In this document: positions 7,773 to 14,939 of the stretch, piece by piece
Layout: the number at the start of each line of letters is the position of its first letter
How positions within the stretch are numbered: the stretch's first letter is position 1
Translations under genes and position numbers: made by a program
The notes under the pieces: model-generated
Database searches by the model: none
The model's input: only the letters and a program-made list of their open reading frames with translations
Told to the model about the DNA's origin: nothing
Source: Clostridia bacterium
GTDB lineage: Bacteria; Bacillota; Clostridia; UBA1381
Assembly (NCBI GenBank): GCA_900756545.1
Contig: CAAEKO010000052.1
Location: 1-14,939, forward strand
DNA length: 14,939 bases
Direction: 5' to 3'

Positions 7773-10700
7773 CTACTTTACTAATGTCATTGTGGCATAA
7801 CGGTCGGTTCTCCGATAGGAATCAGGATCGCCGCACCACCCAACCTGCGCCTCACGGGTAGTACCTGCAGTATCGCAGTTATCCACATCCAGACCGATCT
7901 TGTGTCCCGGGGATACGGTCACGCCTTTCCCTACATTCTTCCACGGAATCTTAATTTCCATCATGAACCCCTTTTCAGTAATGGTGGTGATACGTTCTGC
8001 GCCTTCGGTCATTGCGCCCTCAAAAGGAATCATAAATTGCTTATAGGTATCAGTCTTGCTAATATTATCAACCTTTGCGTTTGTTCCGTCCAGATAAATC
8101 TCCAGGCAGTCCCGGTCGTAATAATTTGTACCCGTAGACATCAAAACATCATCAATAACCTCCGCTCCTATATACAGCGCCTCTTCATCCCACCGCAGGG
8201 CGAAAGTGGTCACGTTTGTCGTTTCACCGCTGTACATTAGGTTGCAGGTATACGGAAGCTCCCCAAAATCCGCATAAACGTCGCCGGTCAATTGAAAATT
8301 CTCTTCCGTATGCGAAATCGTCCCATCGTGTATCGTAAAATCTGTAAGTTTTTGTGATTCTACGCTTGTAATCACAGGCTTTGCCACATTTCCTACAATG
8401 TCTCTTGCCTGAATGATCACCGGATATTCTCCCGCTTTGATCTGCAAAAAGCTCTTGAAAGTATTATCCGAGTATACAGGAACATTCTTCCCATTGATCC
8501 TTACCTCGCCGGGCTTATTAATTTTCCCGGATACGACCACTCCATCGCCGATAACTACCGTATCGGCGGCATATTCAATGACCGGCGGTTCGGTTTCATA
8601 TAAGCCATGAATTTCAAAGGCTTTGCTGTATTCCCCTGTATTTGCCATTATTGTATAAGCGTTGTCTCCGATTTTCATTTCTGTCGGATAGCTGAAATGA
8701 TTCGTTTCATCTACGCTAACACTGTTTCCGTTAATCGTAAGCGTTAGCGGACGGTTTGTTTTTCCAGAGATGATAAATTCGCTTTGATTCGATTTATAAT
8801 CGGTATGATTGAACTGAATGTCAATAAAGGACGGATCGTATGTAATATCAAGCCATACCGGCTCTGCCACATTGAGGTTATTGTCCACCGCTTCTACGGG
8901 AATACGGTTCTGCCCTGGCTGAAGCTTTACCGCAGTCTGAAAATGTCCATCAGAGGATACCTCCACCGGCATATTGTTCACCCTGACTTCAGCGCTTACA
9001 TTAATTCTGCCCTTTACCTGCAGGGTATCTTCAATTACAGTTTCAGTCAAGGTGTTCTCCACGGTAATTTCTGGTTTTTCATCCTCTATGCTCTTGGGCT
9101 GCCCATAGAATACGCCCCGGCCGTTTGAAGACAGCCAGAGCCGGCCATAATAGTTTCTGTCACCTGCAATGTAGGCGGACTCAGTCGCTCCGCCATAGCT
9201 AAAGGAACCTGCTATAGAAACCCAAGTCTTTCCATAATCATCTGACCGAAACATCCCTTCTTCGCCGCGATACGTTCCCATGGCAAACACTGTGGGGACT
9301 GTGCTTCCTGACGCTGCTTTTCCAAAGGTTACAGTTTTTACGTTGCTGAAGCCTTCAACAGTGTTCCAGCGCACACCATAATCGGTGCTGTAAACCAGGC
9401 CATTTTTGCCTAAGCATGCCCAGAGGTGACCTTCTATCCCAAACGGCGCTTCCATATATTGTGTATAATCCGCAACAACAATGGAACTGATTTTGTTCCA
9501 CTTCGTTCCACCGTCCATGGTCCGGTATAAGAATCCGTCGTCTGACCAGAAATAGAAAACGTTACCGTTGACCCGGTCTGAAAGCAAATATCTCCTTCCG
9601 GTTTTTCCGTCCAGCGTAAAAGGTACGTCTAAGGTTTCCCATGTCGCACCCATGTCCCAGGTACGGTACATGGCGGCCTTTCCGGCAGTTATGGTCGTGG
9701 TCAGAACGATTGGGTATCCATTTTTCTGCTTGGACGCGCCTACCGCAACATTTCCCGCCATGGTACCTTCATACACTGCGGCTTCTTTCCAATTTTCGCC
9801 ACTGTCCTCGGTCAGGATAATTTTTCCGGGCGGTACGTTGTGGCCCACATGCGCTCTTACAATGATATTCGGATCACTTTCACAGAAGTCCAGCCCCTGG
9901 CAGAAATTCCATGTCGGCGGCTTTGCAACCTCCCAGTGTTCCAAACCTTTACTGATTACACAGCCTTTATCACAGCAGCCCGCAACCCAATTCAGTGTCG
10001 CCCCCTCCGGCATACACTTGATATCCCGGAACATCAGCTCTTCAATACCTGCATCGTACAGTTCAAATTCCAGTTTTTCCGCTGTGATATCCGGAACGCT
10101 TGTCACACCAAAGCCCCATGCCAGTAACATACCGTTATCATACCGGGGGTCTTTAATCAGACAGCAGGCGTTAGAGTTATATGCATCACCCAGGGTATAA
10201 TCATCCCAGGTCTTGCCGCCGTTGGTCGTACGGTACATCTTTCTGGGAAAGGTAAACGCCCGTGTAGTAAGCACGATGTTGTTTGGGTTTTTCTCATCAA
10301 TATAAAATGCGTGCAGGGCCGGATTTGCAAAATTGGCATCCTTTGTTAGGTTCTCCCACTTTCCGTTGTGGCAGCGGAACAACCCGTTACTGTTTTGGCC
10401 ATTTGCCCCTGCCCAAGTCGTGAGCGTTCCCGACGCTACATACAAATCACCTCTGAACATGCTCATTCTCGAGGATGCTGTGGGAGAATCCTGCATTAGC
10501 TTAAAGGATTTTCCGCCGTCATTGGAATGATATATCCCGGTAGATACTACGCCTACATAGATATTCGCGCTCTTGCCGTCAATGGTAGTCCTATCGTCAA
10601 AAACAACATTATTGACCGCAAAATCATGCGTTCCCCTAATGCCGATACCAATCTCACTAACATTACTCCAGGTTTCGCCGCCATCCTCACTTTTCCACAA

Positions 10701-11678
10701 ACCATCATAGTAGGTTCCGCAGTAAATGACGTTGGAGTTATTCGGGTCAACCGCCAGCATTTCACCGCTCATACGAGCCGGATGCGAGCCGTACATAACC
10801 TTTCTTAGGGAAAGCATTCTCCAGCTATTTCCTCCATCGGTGGTTTTATAAATAGCGCCAAGAATATCTGTTGTATACTGGGAATTGCCCACCGCGATAT
10901 AGACAGTATTTTCATCGTTAGGATCCATCGCAAGAGATTCTACCGGCTGGTGCATCCACATACTCTCTCCTTTTTCGTTATAGCCGGAGATACAGTCTGT
11001 CATACAAATCCATTTTCCGGATTTTAGATCCAGCTTATATGCACCGCCTACATCGGTTCTTACCCAGATAACCTCAGGATTTTTGGGATGGGCAAAAATT
11101 CCTGTGGTATAACCATAGGCATGGATTTGGAAGCTGTTCCATTCATAGGACAGTGCCGTTTTGATCTGGTCGGTTACGCTCTTATTGGTTGTATCAAAGG
11201 AATTTCCCTTAGCGGTGATGATCACAACATCCTCAATCACAGCGTACTCCAGATCAAAGGAATCGCAAAGATTCTTAACTGGGGTAAAGTAGGTTTCACT
11301 TTTGATCTCACTGTTACCGTCGTCAAAGACCTTCTGGACGTCACCGTCTGATACGGTCAATCCGTTTTCCGTTTCAGTTACTTTAAGATTCATCCCTTTT
11401 GCAGTATAGGCAATTGGAATATAGATTTCCTCCGCCATCCGGTAAGGAGCCATATTTTTTGTTTCATTGATTTTGCTTTTGATATTGTTGATAAAACCAT
11501 AGCTGACGCCAATCGACATAATAACGCTATGCTGGAGTTTCTCTGCCATCGCCGCGTCAGAAAAGACCTCGTTTGCCCAGATTTTTTCCTCATAGGTTTC
11601 GGCAAAGACAAGTGGCGCTATAGCACCCAGCATACATACTGAAAGCATAAGAGCGGTAATTCTATTCACTTTCCACAT
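7773..11678 (-). CDS. Secreted GH74-like xyloglucanase with CuAO stalk, Ig repeats and CBM9-like domain
   Basis: A signal peptide covers residues 1-26, with a likely cut after VFA. Residues about 30-165 resemble the copper amine oxidase N-terminal-like stalk domain (EEIYIPIAY and ETYFTPVKNL as the paired motifs). Residues about 175-860 form a GH74-like double beta-propeller. It has the hallmark RTDVGGAYK containing Asp209, GEMLAVDPNNSNVIYCGT, GLWKSEDGG, and nine Asp-box-type turns such as TTDGGNSW and SDDYGKTW. Asp570, in CCDKGC, falls where the second catalytic Asp of GH74 is expected, 361 residues after the first. Three Ig-like modules follow at about 867-1110, and a CBM9-like domain at about 1112-1301 (WDEEALYIGAEV, DRDCLEIYLDG, KIPWKNVG). 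GH74 enzymes cleave the glucan backbone of xyloglucan. The usual GGGGF motif at the propeller start is replaced by HAYGY, so the substrate may differ. There is no SLH, dockerin or LPXTG anchor. The stop codon is TAG, and the start is preceded by GAGAGG. Confidence 0.85.
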   Translation of the reverse strand: MWKVNRITALMLSVCMLGAIAPLVFAETYEEKIWANEVFSDAAMAEKLQHSVIMSIGVSYGFINNIKSKINETKNMAPYRMAEEIYIPIAYTAKGMNLKVTETENGLTVSDGDVQKVFDDGNSEIKSETYFTPVKNLCDSFDLEYAVIEDVVIITAKGNSFDTTNKSVTDQIKTALSYEWNSFQIHAYGYTTGIFAHPKNPEVIWVRTDVGGAYKLDLKSGKWICMTDCISGYNEKGESMWMHQPVESLAMDPNDENTVYIAVGNSQYTTDILGAIYKTTDGGNSWRMLSLRKVMYGSHPARMSGEMLAVDPNNSNVIYCGTYYDGLWKSEDGGETWSNVSEIGIGIRGTHDFAVNNVVFDDRTTIDGKSANIYVGVVSTGIYHSNDGGKSFKLMQDSPTASSRMSMFRGDLYVASGTLTTWAGANGQNSNGLFRCHNGKWENLTKDANFANPALHAFYIDEKNPNNIVLTTRAFTFPRKMYRTTNGGKTWDDYTLGDAYNSNACCLIKDPRYDNGMLLAWGFGVTSVPDITAEKLEFELYDAGIEELMFRDIKCMPEGATLNWVAGCCDKGCVISKGLEHWEVAKPPTWNFCQGLDFCESDPNIIVRAHVGHNVPPGKIILTEDSGENWKEAAVYEGTMAGNVAVGASKQKNGYPIVLTTTITAGKAAMYRTWDMGATWETLDVPFTLDGKTGRRYLLSDRVNGNVFYFWSDDGFLYRTMDGGTKWNKISSIVVADYTQYMEAPFGIEGHLWACLGKNGLVYSTDYGVRWNTVEGFSNVKTVTFGKAASGSTVPTVFAMGTYRGEEGMFRSDDYGKTWVSIAGSFSYGGATESAYIAGDRNYYGRLWLSSNGRGVFYGQPKSIEDEKPEITVENTLTETVIEDTLQVKGRINVSAEVRVNNMPVEVSSDGHFQTAVKLQPGQNRIPVEAVDNNLNVAEPVWLDITYDPSFIDIQFNHTDYKSNQSEFIISGKTNRPLTLTINGNSVSVDETNHFSYPTEMKIGDNAYTIMANTGEYSKAFEIHGLYETEPPVIEYAADTVVIGDGVVVSGKINKPGEVRINGKNVPVYSDNTFKSFLQIKAGEYPVIIQARDIVGNVAKPVITSVESQKLTDFTIHDGTISHTEENFQLTGDVYADFGELPYTCNLMYSGETTNVTTFALRWDEEALYIGAEVIDDVLMSTGTNYYDRDCLEIYLDGTNAKVDNISKTDTYKQFMIPFEGAMTEGAERITTITEKGFMMEIKIPWKNVGKGVTVSPGHKIGLDVDNCDTAGTTREAQVGWCGDPDSYRRTDRYATMTLVK

Positions 11679-11693
11679 AACTGCCTCTCTTTC

Positions 11694-14414
11694 TTATCGG
11701 ATAACAAAAACTGCCTGGGCATTTTCATAATAACTGCATACTACCATAATAGTTCCATTGTTCGGATTACTGGAGTATACAATATCCTGTTTGCTGCCAA
11801 CATTCACAGTATTGCTTCGTGAATCATATACGACAATTCTTGCCGGATATTTAAATACTCGGGTTCCATTTTTAGTATACTTTGCCTTCGTCAGCGCATA
11901 GTCGGGCTTTCCGTCTGTATATTCAAATCGGTGCGCCACTAAAAACTGATAGGAATCCGTAGTATCCACCGCGTAGCAGTGCATTGCCTCATAAGGGTGA
12001 AGGATATCCCCGTTTACAGTTTTTCCATTTGTCATTGTTCTTTCATTCGCGTCAAAGAACTTTTCGATATATTCGACCTGATTATTCATACTGTTGATCA
12101 TAACACGGATAACATCTCCCTTATGCAGTCCCTCACAAGCTGCAAACCATTCATCATCTTTGCAGACATAGCTGACATTGTTATACAAATCATAGCCGGA
12201 AATTTCATAATAAAGCTGGTCATCCTCGTCTAGATAGGTATCAATCCTAGAAACCATCATGTATGGCTTAGCGGTATTGGCGTTAAAGCTCTTGGTGGCA
12301 GTAACGCCATTCTGTACACAGACATCGACAAATTTTGATTCGCTGGACCTTAAGTAAAGCTCGTCAAAGGTGTATTTCTGCTCATGCCCAAAGCTGTTTA
12401 TACAGCCGTACAGCTCGTCGTCATTTTTATCCAGTGGAATTGCAAAGCAGATAAACCCGCCTGTCGTATTTAAATATGCCGCAAATCCATTGTTAGCAAA
12501 AGACAGCAGCGCACCGTTTCTGTGGGTTACCTCAGTAACGCCCAAAGCGCCGATATCATATCTGGAAAATGCGCCGTCCATACCGTCTGCGGTACAGATT
12601 TCCTTTATATTCCCATCCACGTCCTTCCAATACTGAATTACCTGATTAATTGTGCTTCCGCCGCTGTCTAAAAAGGTTTCAAACAGTTTTTCCGGTTTGA
12701 CATTTTTTCCGTTTAATTTTATTCGGTTTCTAATAAAATATCGTTTAAATTCAGCGTTAGTTTCGAACAGCCGAATAATGCAAATATCCTCCTCCGCATC
12801 ATCCCGGAGAACATCCCGCAAATATGCGTACTGCGCGCCCGATTCGCTGTTTCCCTTTGCCTTTACTACTCTGCCCTCAAAGTTTACATACAGGATGATT
12901 CCATTGGAAATCAAGAATTTTGAAGGATCGAAGAGTCCGTCGATATAGTAATATTCCTGATTGTCGACCTTTAGCGTATGCTCGTTTACATCAGACCCAG
13001 TTAAGATTCCGCTGACAGTATCAGTCGATATAATGACCTTGCACCGGCTCTTCTGTTTTCCCTCCAAAGTGGACGCAACGCTGATAACATTGTCGACCCC
13101 GATGGTGTTGAATACTACTTCAGTTCCATCCGGCATACAGAAATAGAGATCGTCATAGGCGGAAACAGCAAACAGGTTCAAATCTCCCACATCTCCGTAT
13201 ACGATTTCCGCAGTATAGTCTACAGAGGATACAACCATAGTACTGTATTTCGTAATCTTAATAATATTATAGCTGCTGCTGCCTTTTGTCCGCATCAGTT
13301 CAATATTACCGCTCTTAATTTTTAATTCCTGATCCGTGTAAGAATCCAAGCGGACGCCGTTATAAATGACAAGTGTATCCGACTTTATATTCAGGGTTTT
13401 CTGTCTGTTATCATCATAGTAGGTTAAAATATGGTTTTCAAAGGAAATAATATCCTCCGGCGTAAGTACTTTTGTGTCCGTTTCTGCCGTTTTATTTCGG
13501 TAATACACAATCGCGTTATCCGGCTCTTCTACATAGTAATATTCCAGTTCCGCGCCGATAATCGCGTCTGTATCTCCCTTAATTTCAAATTGTACGCCAT
13601 CAATGGTGATGCAGCCTTTTGCTGCCTCCTCATAGCCGTTTAACGCCACATACTGGTTTGCAGTGACAATCCCCTTATCACAATAAATATCGAAGAGATA
13701 CGTCATCAAACGGTAGTCTTTTACCTGCTTAAAATGTATTCTGTCATCCTCGAAATCCATCATATATGGCTCGGCCATTAGCGTATTGGACATTACCGCT
13801 GCAATGTCCTCCATGCGGAACGGTCTATCTTGGCTACGTTCGGAAACACCTTTAGAAAGCCCCTCTGCCAGCGCCGCGGAGATGTATGCCTGATCGGAAA
13901 CCTCATCCTGAGAAATAACCAGATTCAGTATAACCGCCATTGCCCGGTAAATTTCAGCACCGGTAACATTTTCATAAGGCCGGAAGTACTCGCCGTCTGC
14001 TTTCATAAAGTTCAAAGCAGTGACAAATTGAATCCCGTTCCATTCCGGGCTGTCAGTGGTAACGTCTGCGAATGGCGTTGACGATTTCAATGCCAGCTCG
14101 CCTTCCTCCTGATCGGCAATCCAGAGCCAACCGTTCTCTCTTAAAAAGGATGTGTCAATCACAGAGCTCTGCTGTTGTTTCTGCTCCAGGATTCCGTCAA
14201 ATCCAAGCATTTTAATAATCAACTCCGCAAATTCCGCTCTTGTGAGAATTCTGTTTCCGGCATAATCAACACCTTCAAAAGAACCGATTGCCTGCAAAAA
14301 CGCAATATTCTGCACATAGTTCTCCGTAGATTCCTCAGCGTCCGCTGAAAACTGTGGCGTCATACTTAATATCGTGCTTAAAACCACAAGAAAAGCGAAT
14401 AATTTCTTTTTCAT
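11694..14414 (-). CDS. Secreted 906-residue protein with N-terminal SLH-like repeats and unrecognised body
   Basis: The first 26 residues form a signal peptide: a KKK start, a hydrophobic core and a likely cut after ADA. Three SLH-like repeats follow. The first, at about 30-75, keeps the ILTRAEF motif. The second, at about 113-168, has TPFADV and the weakened motif VTGAE. The third, at about 172-214, is strongly degenerate. The remaining residues, about 215-906, are rich in beta-strand-like alternation with many aromatic residues (for example ELEYYYVEE, YYDDNRQ, LYFCMPDG) and show no catalytic motif that I recognise. The protein is probably attached to the cell wall through its N-terminus. 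It sits between another SLH gene (5-base gap) and a GH74-like gene (15-base gap), so a surface role in polysaccharide binding or assembly is plausible, but that is inferred from context only. Large SLH proteins with such bodies occur in Clostridia; I cannot name a family. Confidence 0.8.
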   Translation of the reverse strand: MKKKLFAFLVVLSTILSMTPQFSADAEESTENYVQNIAFLQAIGSFEGVDYAGNRILTRAEFAELIIKMLGFDGILEQKQQQSSVIDTSFLRENGWLWIADQEEGELALKSSTPFADVTTDSPEWNGIQFVTALNFMKADGEYFRPYENVTGAEIYRAMAVILNLVISQDEVSDQAYISAALAEGLSKGVSERSQDRPFRMEDIAAVMSNTLMAEPYMMDFEDDRIHFKQVKDYRLMTYLFDIYCDKGIVTANQYVALNGYEEAAKGCITIDGVQFEIKGDTDAIIGAELEYYYVEEPDNAIVYYRNKTAETDTKVLTPEDIISFENHILTYYDDNRQKTLNIKSDTLVIYNGVRLDSYTDQELKIKSGNIELMRTKGSSSYNIIKITKYSTMVVSSVDYTAEIVYGDVGDLNLFAVSAYDDLYFCMPDGTEVVFNTIGVDNVISVASTLEGKQKSRCKVIISTDTVSGILTGSDVNEHTLKVDNQEYYYIDGLFDPSKFLISNGIILYVNFEGRVVKAKGNSESGAQYAYLRDVLRDDAEEDICIIRLFETNAEFKRYFIRNRIKLNGKNVKPEKLFETFLDSGGSTINQVIQYWKDVDGNIKEICTADGMDGAFSRYDIGALGVTEVTHRNGALLSFANNGFAAYLNTTGGFICFAIPLDKNDDELYGCINSFGHEQKYTFDELYLRSSESKFVDVCVQNGVTATKSFNANTAKPYMMVSRIDTYLDEDDQLYYEISGYDLYNNVSYVCKDDEWFAACEGLHKGDVIRVMINSMNNQVEYIEKFFDANERTMTNGKTVNGDILHPYEAMHCYAVDTTDSYQFLVAHRFEYTDGKPDYALTKAKYTKNGTRVFKYPARIVVYDSRSNTVNVGSKQDIVYSSNPNNGTIMVVCSYYENAQAVFVIR

Positions 14415-14419
14415 CTTCC

Positions 14420-14938
14420 CTATTTTCTCCCCTCATAAATCATCTTCACATTATAAGCAACGCGCGCTGCTTCGGCTCTGGTAATTCTCCCAGTCGGATC
14501 AAAGGAGCCATCGTCCCGTCCGCTGATAATTCCTGCCGCGCTAAACGCTTTCACGCTTTCAAGAGCGTATTCACGAATATTTTCCGCATCTATGAAGGTC
14601 ACTTCCGTATCGTTCTTCTCAAGAGCAACCTGGAAATAATCCATGGCACGCTTAAGCATAACCACAAAGTCTTGCCTGGTAATATCACTATCCGCGCCGA
14701 AAAATTTTTCCGACTGACCCATCACAATCCCCATCTGATTGGCCGCCATCACATATCCCTTGCACCAATCACCTTCCGCAATGTCTGTAAACGTGCTACC
14801 CGCGTCCCATTCCGGGATAGAGAACATTCTGCACAGGATCGTGCAGGCTTGTGCTCTTGTAAGATTTTCGCTGGGAGCAAAAACTCCCTTTTCCTTACCG
14901 GAAAGTACACTCGTTTTGGCCAGATATTCGATAGCATC
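14420..14938 (-). CDS. SLH-repeat surface protein, C-terminal end only (partial)
   Basis: The reading frame is open at the right edge of the window and ends with TAG, so 172 C-terminal residues are visible. They consist of three S-layer homology repeats and little else. Repeat 1 is at about residues 1-39 with the motif LTRAQ. Repeat 2 is at about 47-100, starting FTDIAEGDW and carrying ITRQD. Repeat 3 is at about 113-168, starting FIDAENI and carrying GSFDPTGRITRAE. SLH triplets bind pyruvylated secondary cell-wall polymers, so the protein is expected to be exported and held non-covalently on the cell wall. Its N-terminal part and function lie outside the window. An ATG at 14827 is internal to repeat 1 and is unlikely to be the true start, because the SLH pattern continues upstream of it. 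The next gene starts 5 bases after the stop, which suggests a shared transcript. Confidence 0.88.
   Translation of the reverse strand, partial: DAIEYLAKTSVLSGKEKGVFAPSENLTRAQACTILCRMFSIPEWDAGSTFTDIAEGDWCKGYVMAANQMGIVMGQSEKFFGADSDITRQDFVVMLKRAMDYFQVALEKNDTEVTFIDAENIREYALESVKAFSAAGIISGRDDGSFDPTGRITRAEAARVAYNVKMIYEGRK
14427..14432 (-). promoter_or_regulatory. Ribosome binding site inside the upstream gene's last codons
   Basis: On the minus strand this reads GGGGAG and lies within the final codons of the SLH gene, 12 bases before the ATG of the 906-residue gene. A second purine run, GGGAAG at 14415-14420, directly touches the ATG and is too close to work as a normal Shine-Dalgarno site. The arrangement suggests that translation of the two genes is coupled. 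The spacing is longer than usual, so the assignment is moderate. Confidence 0.5.
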
Positions 14939-14939
14939 C

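Noticed and set aside
9568..10200. A 210-codon open frame on the plus strand
   Set aside because: It lies entirely opposite the GH74 propeller of the 1301-residue gene and its translation has no recognisable domain pattern. It is a shadow frame.
14749..14937. A 62-codon minus-strand frame at the right edge
   Set aside because: It overlaps the first SLH repeat in a different frame. The SLH frame is clearly the coding one and continues to the edge.
1..14939. tRNA, rRNA, CRISPR, insertion sequence or prophage elements
   Set aside because: Nearly the whole window is covered by six minus-strand genes. The intergenic gaps are at most 95 bases, and I saw no direct repeat array, transposase-like sequence or RNA gene.

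Overview
This window reads as part of the genome of an anaerobic Gram-positive bacterium of class Clostridia, probably an uncultured gut, rumen or digester lineage. The evidence is the S-layer homology (SLH) repeats, a copper-amine-oxidase-like stalk domain, Big_4, SbsA-type and atrophied bacterial Ig domains, purine-rich AGGAG-type ribosome binding sites, and a GC content that looks moderate by eye. No marker gene is present, so placement below class level is not possible.

All six genes lie on the minus strand and read from the right edge to the left. In order they are: (1) the C-terminal end of a protein with three SLH repeats (14420-14938, continuing beyond the right edge); (2) a 906-residue secreted protein with N-terminal SLH-like repeats and a long unrecognised body (11694-14414); (3) a 1301-residue secreted GH74-like double beta-propeller with a CuAO-type stalk domain, three Ig-like modules and a CBM9-like domain (7773-11678); (4) a 385-residue secreted Ig-like protein with no visible catalytic domain (6594-7751); (5) a 1572-residue secreted protein with N-terminal beta-sandwich modules, a Big_4 domain and a second GH74 domain (1780-6498); (6) a 563-residue LamG/Ig/DNRLRE-like protein with no signal peptide (2-1693), which looks like the non-catalytic front part of a heparinase II/III-type polysaccharide lyase. 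Gaps between genes are 5, 15, 21, 95 and 86 bases, so this is very probably one operon. No transporter, regulator, RNA gene, mobile element or CRISPR array is visible.

Taken together the genes look like an extracellular polysaccharide-processing locus. Two divergent GH74-family enzymes (the family's known substrate is xyloglucan) are secreted. SLH proteins encoded just upstream could provide a cell-wall-bound layer, and a possible lyase-related protein sits downstream. The least explained parts are the roughly 690-residue body of gene 2, the roughly 500-residue N-terminal region of gene 5, and gene 4, which resembles gene 5 with its catalytic core removed.
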